From: JAUSPI01 sp964650385
Lineage (GTDB): Bacteria > Desulfobacterota > Syntrophia > Syntrophales > JADFWA01
Assembly (NCBI GenBank): GCA_964650385.1
Contig: CAZYTP010000071.1
Location: 1-13,899, forward strand
Length of the DNA: 13,899 nucleotides
Direction: 5' to 3'
Shown in pieces: positions 1 to 7,358 of the stretch; positions within the stretch are counted from its first letter, which is position 1; every line of letters begins with the position of its first letter. Made by a program: the position numbers and the translations under genes. The notes beneath the pieces are model-generated. The model saw nothing but the letters and a program-made list of their open reading frames with translations. It had not been told where the DNA came from and did no database searches.

Positions 1-81
1 TTTATTTTAGAAATATTATGTAATTCGCATGCAATTTCCTAACCGGAAAATACTGGATTTTTGTAGCGAAAGCATTCAAGT

Positions 82-158
82 TTGACAAAAATTACTCTTT
101 GCAGTAAACAGGCCGTTTTAACGTTTATCATTTATCATTGTACTCTTTTTAGTATAAT
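82..158 (+). promoter_or_regulatory. Possible promoter region upstream of the UbiA gene
   Basis: This AT-rich leader holds two partial sigma-70-type signals. A perfect -35 hexamer TTGACA lies at 82-87, but the best partner 17 bases on (TAAACA, 105-110) is poor. A perfect -10 hexamer TATAAT lies at 153-158, with only a weak -35 (TTTATC, 131-136) 16 bases before it. The second would start transcription near 165, leaving a leader of about 20 bases before the ATG at 188. Positions 1-81 show no gene. AT-rich DNA gives such matches by chance, so confidence is modest. Confidence 0.35.
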
Positions 159-187
159 TTCAAGAATTCTCCATGTGAATACTTTCA

Positions 188-1111
188 ATGAAAGAAACGG
201 AAATTAAAGATAAAATGTGGGGCTGGGTTGTACTTTCAAGACCGCCCTTCCAGACGGTAGGCATTCTTCCATTTATTCTCGGAACTTTATTAGCATGGAA
301 AATAGAGCACGCTTTCAATGGAACCGTCTTTCTTCTCGGAATATCGGCAGTAATTCTAATCATGTTATCTACATATTACACCGGAGAATATTCCGATTAC
401 AAAGAAGATGCTATTTCCCAAAAAATATATAAGAGCAGGTTTGCCGGGGGTACGGGGATAATTCCATCCGGGATTATCCCTCGGAAGCCTCTCATCTGGG
501 TAGGTCTACTCACGATTATCACTGCCGGCCTGATCGGTATCATTCTCCAGTTCGTGTTAAAAACGGGCATTTATACGATACCCCTTGGTGCTATCGGTCT
601 TTTCTCGGGCTTCTTTTACTCTACCAGACCGATCCGTTTCGTCGAAAGGGGGATCGGGGAATTATTAATAGGCCTCTGCTACGGATGGCTTCCGATAGCG
701 GTTGCTTTTTATATTCAGGCAGGTCATATAGCTCCTATCATTCACTGGATGGGTCTTCCCGTCGGCTTCACCATATTCAATGTAATACTCCTTAATGAAT
801 TTCATGATTACATAGCAGACAAAACAGTGGGAAAGAAAAATATGCTGGTTCGTTTAGGAATAAAAAGGGGGGTCGTAATATATGCTCTGGCATCTATATT
901 TGCATGGATAACCATGTTTCTTTCAATACAAGCCGGAGTCCCTATAAAGGGCCTCTATCTTTATATTCCTGTCATGACACTATCAGCTGTGATAACTACC
1001 ATGGTCTTGAGAAAGGGATACGAAAACAGAGACACGCTTGAAGTACTATGTGGACTCAATATAGTCATAAACCTCGGCACAACGCTCTCCTATGTGCTCG
1101 CTTTCGTTTAA
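188..1111 (+). CDS. UbiA-family membrane prenyltransferase (MenA-like)
   Basis: This 307-residue, very hydrophobic protein belongs to the UbiA superfamily of intramembrane prenyltransferases, which join an isoprenoid diphosphate to an acceptor using Mg2+ held by two Asp-rich motifs. The first motif is at residues 67-74 (E-Y-S-D-Y-K-E-D, with Asp70 and Asp74). The second is at 203-211 (N-E-F-H-D-Y-I-A-D, with Asp207 and Asp211). A Y-S-T-R-P segment near 144-148 followed by G-I-G-E-L resembles the cytoplasmic loop of MenA-type enzymes. Several membrane helices span the whole length, as usual for a family of roughly 290-310 residues. The first motif has Glu67 where many members have Asn. No strong Shine-Dalgarno precedes the ATG, and the in-frame ATG at 173 is followed directly by a stop, so 188 is the earliest start. 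The acceptor cannot be told from sequence: quinone, heme or lipid are all possible. The broken radical SAM gene 15 bases downstream suggests the two once worked together. Confidence 0.85.
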   Translation: MKETEIKDKMWGWVVLSRPPFQTVGILPFILGTLLAWKIEHAFNGTVFLLGISAVILIMLSTYYTGEYSDYKEDAISQKIYKSRFAGGTGIIPSGIIPRKPLIWVGLLTIITAGLIGIILQFVLKTGIYTIPLGAIGLFSGFFYSTRPIRFVERGIGELLIGLCYGWLPIAVAFYIQAGHIAPIIHWMGLPVGFTIFNVILLNEFHDYIADKTVGKKNMLVRLGIKRGVVIYALASIFAWITMFLSIQAGVPIKGLYLYIPVMTLSAVITTMVLRKGYENRDTLEVLCGLNIVINLGTTLSYVLAFV

Positions 1112-1126
1112 CTGAGATATTTCTGG

Positions 1127-2343
1127 ATGGGAATTAATAAAACAAAGATGATAAAACCGTTCTTCTGGCCACCTTCGCTTTTGTTTAAACAACTGGGAAG
1201 CACTCTGCTGATGGGATATCTCAATAATTGGGGGAAATTTCCTTACTGGCTTATTCACAACAGCTTAAAATCAATCCCCGTATCCAATGGCGCCTTAGGA
1301 ATGGGGTGTATAGGATATCCCGGCCACCCCGTATGGGAAGTTACATCCGCATGCAATTTGAGATGCATTCACTGTCACGCGGAAAGCAGCGAACCGGTAC
1401 TGAATGAACTTTCAACCGATGAAGGCAAAAGACTTATAGATAATATGGCCAAGATCGATGATTTCCGCGTTCTTATCTATACCGGCGGGGAACCGTTGGT
1501 GAGACCAGACATATTTGAACTTCTCAAACACTCAAAAAATGTTGGATTCGCCAATATCATCGCAACAAATGGGACTCTAATCGATGAAGAAACCGCCTGG
1601 AAGCTTAAGGAACACGGTGTCATCTGCAATGCTATAAGCCTCGATGCATCCCCAATCCGGAAACAAACAACCTCATAAGGAATAATCCGAAGGCCTTTGA
1701 CCTGGCATTCCGCGGAGTGGAAGCAACAAAAAAAGCAGGTATCCTTCTCCAGATAAACACAACGGCGATGGAATATAATATGCCCTACATTTCAGACCTT
1801 ATCGATTTCGTAGATGAACAGGAAGCGAGTATCATGCTCATGTATCAACTGGTGGCCTCGGAAGAGGAGAAAAGATAGAAAGTGCGACACTGAAGAGAGA
1901 GGCTAACAGCAATCTGAGCAAACTCATCTCCAGCAAGCAGGAGAACACAAAAACCATCATCGAACCTGTCGCAGGCCCTCAATACTGGCCATACATCCTG
2001 GAAAAAAAAGGGATTAAAAACGGCTTATGGCTGAAATTTGCAGAAAAGGTATTTCATGGCTGCGCTGCTGGCAGAGGTTTTGTCTATATCAAATCGAACG
2101 GAGATGTATGACCCTGCCCGTTTGTTGAGGTAAATGCTGGAAATGTCAGGGAAACACCATTTCAAAATATCTACAAGGAATCACCCGTATTTAAAAATCT
2201 GAGAGAGAGAAAAAACACTCAAGGGAAGCTGCGGCGATTGCTGCTACAGCACCATTTGAGGCGGCTGCAGGGGGAGAGCCCTGGTTTATACAGATGACTA
2301 CCTTGCAGAAGATCCGAGTTGTTTTATACGAGAAAAAAGTTGA
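1127..2343 (+). pseudogene. Broken radical SAM/SPASM protein (AhbD/peptide-maturase type)
   Basis: The intact first 183 codons (1127-1678) carry the radical SAM cluster motif C-x3-C-x2-C (Cys76, Cys80, Cys83) in A-C-N-L-R-C-I-H-C, and the G-G-E-P motif at 120-123. The reading frame is then lost, but the protein continues in other frames. A one-base deletion near 1652-1657 moves it to the frame reading P-E-T-N-N-L-I-R. A second one-base deletion near 1852-1857 moves it to the frame reading G-L-G-R-G-E-K-I-E. An extra base near 2229 opens the last frame, C-G-D-C-C-Y-S-T-I, running to a TGA at 2341-2343. In-frame TGA codons interrupt it at 2109-2111 (before P-C-P-F) and 2257-2259 (before G-G-C-R-G-R-A). 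The repaired protein would have about 405 residues with a C-terminal Cys-rich SPASM domain, resembling heme-synthesis AhbC/AhbD or peptide and tungsten-cofactor maturases. The substrate cannot be assigned. Sequencing error, true decay, or UGA recoding are the alternatives; decay or error is most likely because three frameshifts co-occur. Confidence 0.8.
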
Positions 2344-2346
2344 AGC

Positions 2347-2368
2347 TCCCCGCAGCAAGCAGCGGGGA
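2347..2368. repeat. GC-rich hairpin between convergent genes
   Basis: The arms TCCCCGC (2347-2353) and GCGGGGA (2362-2368) are a perfect 7-bp inverted repeat around an 8-base loop, starting four bases after the last stop of the radical SAM remnant. No T-run follows on either strand, so it is not a classic intrinsic terminator. It may slow polymerase between two convergent genes or be part of a dispersed palindromic repeat. The rest of the spacer to 2433 shows nothing else recognisable. Confidence 0.55.
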
Positions 2369-2433
2369 ACGAAGTAATTCGAAGAATAATGCGCTCGCTG
2401 TTCAGTTCGAGTAACCTTTGGGGGTATCAGTCC

Positions 2434-3633
2434 CTACTTCCTTTTCTTCACCAGGAAGTACAACTCCCCTTCTTCTTTTAAACTTCCCGCCATAATCTCG
2501 GCATAGCTTCCTTTCCCGCAAAAGAGATCCACCCTGCCGGGACCTTTTATTACCCCACCGGTGTCCTGATTGAGGACAAAACGCGAAAAATAAACCCAGG
2601 ATTTTATGCCTCCATTCTTGTCCAAAAGCGGCTTTTTAGTTCTGATAAATGCAAGTGCCCCCTTTGGATATAGCGCGGAATCGGTCGCTATGGACCTTCC
2701 CGATGTAACGGGGACACCCAAACACCCCACGGGGCCCTTTTCGACGATGCGGAAGAACACATAACTTTCATTATGATGAAGGACATCCAACATTTCTTCA
2801 GGGTTTCTCCTCAAGTATTCCTTGATACTGTGAAGAGAAATATCCTCCCTGGAAATCTTGCCCGTATCAATCAAAAGTCTCCCCACACTCCGATAAGGCC
2901 TGCCGTTGCACATTGAATAACTTACCTGAACAAAATCCCCATCCGGAAGGCTTATTACACCGGAACCCTGAATATGCAGAAAGAAAATATCAATGGGATC
3001 TGCAAACCAGGCAATCTCAAGACCCCTGTTTTTAAGACATCCATTTCCGTCTATATCCTCGCGGCTGTAGTAAGGAATCACTTCCCCATCTTCGATCCTC
3101 GCAACTATCCGCTCACCTTTAAACCTTTCCCTGAATTTTCCGAGGTCTATCACCATGGTATCATCGGGATTCCTGTAAATTGGATACCTGTATTTTGGTG
3201 TCTTCTCAAATGATCCTTCCATAACAGGTTCGTAGTATCCGGTAAAAAGTGCCCTTTCACTTTCACTGCGATCAGCAGACTTATACACATCAAAAGTGTC
3301 TCTTATTCTTCTTTCTCTGGTCTGGTCCGGGTCGGAGCTTCTAATAATCTCCATAAACTCCAAAAGGGACTCTCTTAATTCCCTGACCGTATATACACTT
3401 TCCCCAAAGCGGAAAATCCTTTCCCCCGGCAGCTTGTCATAATACTGAAGGCTTCTACCAATCGCCAGTTCAAGTGATTTCTGATCAAGATCATCTGCAA
3501 AAGAAGGGAACTCGTCGGCCTTTATTAAAACAAGGGGAGGGAGGAGTTCCGGCGGTTTCTCTATTTTTGCCGCACATCCCCCCATAAAGAAAAAAACAGA
3601 TATGATAAGAAGGTAAAAACCTTTTATTTTCAT
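2434..3633 (-). CDS. mltA: MltA-type membrane-bound lytic murein transglycosylase
   Basis: The protein of 399 residues cleaves the MurNAc-GlcNAc bond of peptidoglycan to leave a 1,6-anhydro-MurNAc end. It starts with a short positive stretch, a hydrophobic segment and the lipobox M-G-G-C (Cys20), so it should be a lipoprotein, most likely held in the outer membrane. The MltA domain is marked by F-T-G-Y-Y-E-P (130-136) and H-I-Q-G-S-G (220-225). The C-terminal 3D (three-Asp) domain has A-T-D-S-A-L-Y-P-K-G (316-325) and N-Q-D-T-G-G-V-I-K-G-P-G-R-V-D (355-369). Asp357 in the last motif corresponds by position to the catalytic Asp of E. coli MltA. Length fits the family. The ATG at 3633 has an AAGG about 7 bases upstream on the minus strand. 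It is the last gene of the leftward operon, 52 bases after the acetyltransferase gene. Confidence 0.95.
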   Translation of the reverse strand: MKIKGFYLLIISVFFFMGGCAAKIEKPPELLPPLVLIKADEFPSFADDLDQKSLELAIGRSLQYYDKLPGERIFRFGESVYTVRELRESLLEFMEIIRSSDPDQTRERRIRDTFDVYKSADRSESERALFTGYYEPVMEGSFEKTPKYRYPIYRNPDDTMVIDLGKFRERFKGERIVARIEDGEVIPYYSREDIDGNGCLKNRGLEIAWFADPIDIFFLHIQGSGVISLPDGDFVQVSYSMCNGRPYRSVGRLLIDTGKISREDISLHSIKEYLRRNPEEMLDVLHHNESYVFFRIVEKGPVGCLGVPVTSGRSIATDSALYPKGALAFIRTKKPLLDKNGGIKSWVYFSRFVLNQDTGGVIKGPGRVDLFCGKGSYAEIMAGSLKEEGELYFLVKKRK

Positions 3634-3685
3634 CAGAAAACCTTAAAAACCTTGGAAAAGGGTTTGAATCTCTCTTAATGTTTTT

Positions 3686-4144
3686 CTAAAGCTCCAAAAT
3701 CATTGCTACTTCATCACAGTAGTCGGGATATTTTGGGCATTTAAAACAGTCGGACCATATCTTTTCCGGAAGGGTTGACCTGTCCACTTCTATAAATCCG
3801 AGCTTTCCGAAAAACTCAGTTTGATAGGTGAGGGCAAATATTCTTAAAAGATCAAGGGTTATTGCCTCGGAAATACAAGCTTCAACGAGCTTTCCCCCGA
3901 TTCCTCTCCTCCTGTATTCATCCTTGACACAAAGAGATCGAACTTCGGCCAGATTTTCCCAGAAAATATGCATGGCACAGACACCTGTCACGGAATCACT
4001 GCTGTCATCAACATAGACAAAGAAATCTCTCAGGCTACCATAAATATCCATCAAAGACCTGGGAAGCATCTCACCTTTTCCAGAACAGGTATTTATCATC
4101 CCGTGGATAACTTTTGCATCACTTACTTTAGCTTTTCTGAGCAT
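3686..4144 (-). CDS. GNAT acetyltransferase, ArgA-like (short N-acetylglutamate synthase type)
   Basis: This is a single-domain GNAT acetyltransferase of 152 residues. The acetyl-CoA pyrophosphate-binding motif A is visible as R-R-R-G-I-G-G-K (78-85), preceded by the beta-4 strand A-E-V-R-S-L-C-V. The F-A-L-T-Y-Q...F-F-G-K-L-G-F segment (103-117) is typical of the ArgA-like branch. In anaerobic bacteria this branch includes short stand-alone enzymes proposed to make N-acetylglutamate, the first step of arginine synthesis, without the kinase-like domain of E. coli ArgA. A Cys cluster near the C-terminus (C133-x2-C136-P-x5-C143) may bind a metal. The minus-strand ATG has an AGGA about 7 bases upstream. 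No arginine gene is adjacent: it lies between recN and mltA, so context does not confirm the substrate. Confidence is high for GNAT and moderate for the ArgA role. Confidence 0.8.
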   Translation of the reverse strand: MLRKAKVSDAKVIHGMINTCSGKGEMLPRSLMDIYGSLRDFFVYVDDSSDSVTGVCAMHIFWENLAEVRSLCVKDEYRRRGIGGKLVEACISEAITLDLLRIFALTYQTEFFGKLGFIEVDRSTLPEKIWSDCFKCPKYPDYCDEVAMILEL

Positions 4145-4162
4145 ATCAAATTCCTAAGTTTA

Positions 4163-4223
4163 GAGTTCGGAATTCAAAGTTCAGAGTCAGGAAGCATAAA
4201 AAGAAACTTTGAACTCTGAACTC
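4163..4223. repeat. Long imperfect inverted repeat overlapping the recN stop
   Basis: The arm at 4163-4179 pairs with the arm at 4207-4223: 15 of 17 positions are Watson-Crick pairs, one is a G-T pair and one is a mismatch. The loop is about 27 bases. Both arms are built from shuffled TTCAAAG/TTCAGAG/TTCGGA units, and the loop starts with another TTCAGAG. The right arm covers the recN stop codon (4222-4224). It could form an RNA hairpin in the recN-acetyltransferase spacer that stabilises or attenuates the message, or it may be a low-complexity intergenic repeat. There is no clear T-run for intrinsic termination. Confidence 0.6.
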
Positions 4224-5892
4224 AACTCCGTGACGCCTTGAGCATCTCACGAGCATGTTCCCTCGTTTTTTCTGTCATCTTAAGCCCACTGAGCATCCTG
4301 GTAATCTCATTGAGACGGTCCGACTCAGAGAGAACGGATATTTGAGTGTTTGTTCTTTCCCCCGAAACCCTCTTTGAAACAAGAAAGTGGCTATCCCCAA
4401 AACAGGCAATCTGGGGAAGATGGGTAATACATATAACCTGATGACGCTTTGATACTTCCTGGAGTTTCCTGCCGACAACCCCGGCCATCGCACCGCCTAT
4501 ACCACTGTCCACCTCATCAAATATAATCGTATCAACGGCACCGGTTCCGGCCAGAACCTTCTTCATTGCCAGCACTATTCTGGAAAGCTCTCCGCCGGAA
4601 GCTATCCTGTTCAAGGGCTTTAATTCTTCCCCCACATTTGTTGATAGATAAAATTCAACTATATCGATACCTTTTGAACCAATTTTATCTTCAACAGTTT
4701 TATCAAATGAAACTTCAAATCTCGTATTTGCCATGCCCAACGCATGAATCTCGCCCTCCAATGCCTCTTTTAGGACTTCAGCGACCTCATGCCTCCTTTG
4801 AGAAAGCACCTTTCCTTTTTCCAGTAAAAACGCCTCTTTTGAAAAAATCTGCTCTGAGATTATCTTAATATCTTCTTCCAAAGATGATATATGGTTTAGT
4901 TCTTCTTCAACGCCTTTCTTTGTCTCCAATACCTCTTCCAGCGTCTTGCCGTATTTACGTTTAAGCCTTCCCAAATACTCCAGCCTGTCTTCAATCTCCT
5001 CAAGCCTCGCGGGTTCAAAGGATATATCTTTTAAATAATCTCTCAAGGTAAAAGCAATATCCTCAAGACTGAAAAATATAGAATCGAGTCCCTGCTCGGA
5101 CACCTTCATATCAGGATCAATTTTCTTTATCTCTTTTATGTTCTTTATCGTCCCACCGAGCTCTTCGAGTATGGAACCGCCTTTACCGTAAAGGGTCTCG
5201 TAGGACTCAGCGGCATATTCTGCCAACCTCTTCGCATTGCTCAGGATATTCTTTTCTCGCGATAGAGACAAATCTTCACCAACCTTAATACCCGCATCCT
5301 CTATCTCCTTTAATTGAAACCTGAGGAACTCCTGGCGTTTTTCACTCTCGCGGTTTAGAGACTCAAGCTCGGCGAGCCTCGATTTCAAATTTTGATACTC
5401 ATCATAAAGATTCGTAAATTCAGACCTTAACGACAGGATATCGCCAGATTCGTCTAATATATCTATGTGGTTTTCAGCATTGAGTATGATCTGATGTTCA
5501 TGCTGGCCGGATATATTAACCAGCGATTCGGCGAGTGTGGAGAGCATGTTCAATGTGGATAAGTTTCCATTGATATAAACCCTGTTTTTACCCGAACGCG
5601 CCACAATTCTCTTGACAACGAGTTCATTCCCATCATAGAAACCGCTCTTTCTCAATGCCTCTTTCAAATGTTCCTTATCGCTAATATCAAAAAGTGCCTC
5701 TACCGTAGCCGTCTCTGCAGAGGATCTTATCAAATCGGAGGATGCCCTCTCTCCAAGAAGAAGCCCGACAGCACCGATGATGATAGACTTGCCCGCACCG
5801 GTTTCACCGGTAATGACATTAAGACCCCCTGTAAGAGATACCTCAAGCTCATCGATGATAGCAAAATTTTTAATGTTCAGCTCAGTCAACAT
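4222..5892 (-). CDS. recN: DNA repair protein RecN
   Basis: RecN is an SMC-like ATPase that acts in double-strand break repair by holding DNA ends and sister chromosomes together. The 556 residues match the usual length of about 550-570. The N-terminal ABC half has the Walker A loop G-E-T-G-A-G-K-S (29-36) and the family motif N-I-S-G-Q-H-E-H-Q (126-134). A long charged coiled-coil region spans about 155-375. The C-terminal half has the ABC signature S-G-G-E-L-S-R (432-438), Walker B I-I-F-D-E (456-460), the V-D-S-G-I-G-G loop that follows, and the H-loop in T-H-L-P-Q (490-494). It starts one base after the nadK stop, so translation is probably coupled to nadK. No LexA-type box is obvious nearby; expression probably comes from the promoter upstream of nadK. 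Confidence 0.97.
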   Translation of the reverse strand: MLTELNIKNFAIIDELEVSLTGGLNVITGETGAGKSIIIGAVGLLLGERASSDLIRSSAETATVEALFDISDKEHLKEALRKSGFYDGNELVVKRIVARSGKNRVYINGNLSTLNMLSTLAESLVNISGQHEHQIILNAENHIDILDESGDILSLRSEFTNLYDEYQNLKSRLAELESLNRESEKRQEFLRFQLKEIEDAGIKVGEDLSLSREKNILSNAKRLAEYAAESYETLYGKGGSILEELGGTIKNIKEIKKIDPDMKVSEQGLDSIFFSLEDIAFTLRDYLKDISFEPARLEEIEDRLEYLGRLKRKYGKTLEEVLETKKGVEEELNHISSLEEDIKIISEQIFSKEAFLLEKGKVLSQRRHEVAEVLKEALEGEIHALGMANTRFEVSFDKTVEDKIGSKGIDIVEFYLSTNVGEELKPLNRIASGGELSRIVLAMKKVLAGTGAVDTIIFDEVDSGIGGAMAGVVGRKLQEVSKRHQVICITHLPQIACFGDSHFLVSKRVSGERTNTQISVLSESDRLNEITRMLSGLKMTEKTREHAREMLKASRS

Positions 5893-5893
5893 T

Positions 5894-6775
5894 TCAATCT
5901 CTATTCACACCCGGCGGCAATCCGCCCCACCCTAACTTGGTCCGTAAGATCTCCAGGTAGTCCCTGTAAGGAGAAATAATAAGATTTGTGTAATGTCTCG
6001 ATTTCTTCACAGTAATTACATCACCCGACTCCAACGTAACCGAATCCTGACCATCGAGGGTCAACGTTGCTCCTTCCTCTTTAGTCCATAAAACAACCTC
6101 TATACTGACACCATCGGGGAAAACTACCGGTCTATTTGTCAATGTATGTGCACATATAGGGTTAATAATTATTGAATCAAGTTCAGGTGAAACAAGCGGC
6201 CCCCCGGCAGAAAGGGAATATGCCGTGGAACCTGTAGGTGTGGATATAATAAGTCCATCTGCCTTAAAGGTGGTCATATACTGACCATCAACAAACGTTC
6301 TCAGTTCAATAATCCTCGAAAGATTTCCCCTGTTAATCACAACGTCATTGAGGACAAAACTCTCACTTATGCATTTCTCTTCACGGTTTATTGTAACATC
6401 GAGCATCATTCTCTTCTTAGTTTGATGCTTTCCACTGAAAACTACCTCCATTGCATCAAACATTTCATCTAAATTGACCTCCGTCAAAAAACCGAATTCC
6501 CCTAAATTGATGCCGAGTATAGGCACATCGAATTCCTTAACAGAACGCGCCGCGCGAAGAATCGTTCCATCCCCGCCTAAGACAACAATTACATCTACTA
6601 AAGATGCAAGTTCTTTACATTCAAGCCCGGCAGCCTCCCCAAGCTTTTCAGCTACATCCTTCTCCAGGAAGACCTCCAAATTCTTTTTTAAAATCCACTC
6701 TTTCAATCGTGAGACATACTCCAAAGCCTTTTCCTTGCCGACGTTTGCTATTATCCCTATCTTTTCAATGCCCAT
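5894..6775 (-). CDS. nadK: NAD kinase
   Basis: The enzyme phosphorylates NAD+ to NADP+ in the cytosol. The 293 residues are normal for the bacterial enzyme. Diagnostic motifs are the G-G-D-G signature (67-70, with catalytic Asp69) in L-G-G-D-G-T-I-L-R-A, the N-L-G-E-F-G-F-L-T-E-V segment (90-100), N-D-V-V-I-N-R-G (143-150), and the conserved block D-G-L-I-I-S-T-P-T-G-S-T-A-Y-S (173-187). The minus-strand ATG follows an AGAGG five bases upstream, which supports this start. It leads the nadK-recN-acetyltransferase-mltA operon. nadK next to recN is a common bacterial pairing. Confidence 0.97.
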   Translation of the reverse strand: MGIEKIGIIANVGKEKALEYVSRLKEWILKKNLEVFLEKDVAEKLGEAAGLECKELASLVDVIVVLGGDGTILRAARSVKEFDVPILGINLGEFGFLTEVNLDEMFDAMEVVFSGKHQTKKRMMLDVTINREEKCISESFVLNDVVINRGNLSRIIELRTFVDGQYMTTFKADGLIISTPTGSTAYSLSAGGPLVSPELDSIIINPICAHTLTNRPVVFPDGVSIEVVLWTKEEGATLTLDGQDSVTLESGDVITVKKSRHYTNLIISPYRDYLEILRTKLGWGGLPPGVNRD

Positions 6776-6871
6776 TTTAACCTCTGCTGTAACTGTTCAG
6801 GTAAGAACTTTTCATATGACTCTTTCCATTGATCATACTACCGAGTCTCCGTTCAATCACTCGATTTATTC

Positions 6872-6900
6872 CCTATACTTTATGCTTCCCCCTTTTTCAA
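6872..6900 (-). promoter_or_regulatory. Putative sigma-70-type promoter for nadK-recN
   Basis: On the minus strand, TTGAAA (complement of 6895-6900) is separated by exactly 17 bases from TATAGG (complement of 6872-6877). These match the -35 consensus at five of six positions and the -10 at four of six. Transcription would begin near 6865, leaving a leader of about 90 bases before the nadK ATG. It is the best match in the divergent spacer for leftward transcription. Confidence 0.45.
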
Positions 6901-6948
6901 GACGAAAGATTGGTGGGAATCGACAGGACTATATCTTCATATCCACAG

Positions 6949-6977
6949 TTGACATACTCCCCCCTTTGATATATTGG
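6949..6977 (+). promoter_or_regulatory. Putative promoter for queD-folE2, close to the start codon
   Basis: A perfect -35 hexamer TTGACA (6949-6954) is followed by TATATT at 6970-6975 (five of six, 15-base spacer) or TATTGG at 6972-6977 (17-base spacer). Either would start transcription at about 6982-6985, essentially on the queD ATG at 6984. The message would then be leaderless or nearly so, which agrees with the absence of a well-placed Shine-Dalgarno (only GGA five bases before the ATG). Confidence 0.45.
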
Positions 6978-6983
6978 AACTTC

Positions 6984-7358
6984 ATGTATGAAATAACTAT
7001 AAAGAAAACGTTTTCCGCTGCTCATAACCTGAAGGATATTGGAGGCAGATGCGAGCAACTCCACGGGCATAATTTCACAGTTGAAGTTTCTCTGGCATCA
7101 AAAAAATTAAACGAAGAAGGTCTGCTTATAGACTTCAGGATATTAGAAGGGTGGATAGAAGAGATACTTGATAAGCTCGACCACAAATTTCTTAATGACA
7201 CCCCTCATTTTAAAAACATAAATCCGTCATCGGAAAATATCGCAAAATACATTTATGACAGGGTTTATGAAAAAGTAAATTCTCAAAAAATAGATGTATC
7301 CCGGATAACGGTCTGGGAATCGGAAAACGCAAGGGTTTCCTACAATGGAGAAGAATAA
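6984..7358 (+). CDS. queD: 6-carboxytetrahydropterin synthase QueD
   Basis: The protein of 124 residues belongs to the 6-pyruvoyltetrahydropterin synthase/QueD family, which converts 7,8-dihydroneopterin triphosphate to 6-carboxytetrahydropterin in 7-deazaguanine (preQ0, queuosine) synthesis. Zinc ligands are His14 (F-S-A-A-H), His27 and His29. The spacing C23-E-Q-L-H27-G-H29 is the C-x3-H-G-H pattern linked to QueD rather than to the folate-type PTPS-III variants, which have Glu in place of Cys. Also visible are L-D-H-K-F-L-N-D (about 69-76), P-S-S-E-N-I-A and the terminal W-E-S-E-N-A-R-V. The reading frame is open from 6474, but everything before 6984 lies antisense to nadK or in the spacer and has no family similarity, so the ATG at 6984 is chosen. 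Its stop overlaps the folE2 start by one base (TAATG), indicating translational coupling. Confidence 0.93.
   Translation: MYEITIKKTFSAAHNLKDIGGRCEQLHGHNFTVEVSLASKKLNEEGLLIDFRILEGWIEEILDKLDHKFLNDTPHFKNINPSSENIAKYIYDRVYEKVNSQKIDVSRITVWESENARVSYNGEE

Noticed and set aside
2112..2151. Hairpin after the first TGA as a SECIS element
   Set aside because: The 5-bp outer stem encloses about 30 bases with only a weak inner stem, so it is not a convincing SECIS by itself. I mention it only as a test in the recoding finding.
6474..6983. Open frame extending queD upstream by 170 codons
   Set aside because: It runs antisense to nadK and through the divergent spacer, its composition is Ser/Thr/Pro-rich shadow sequence, and QueD family similarity begins at 6984.
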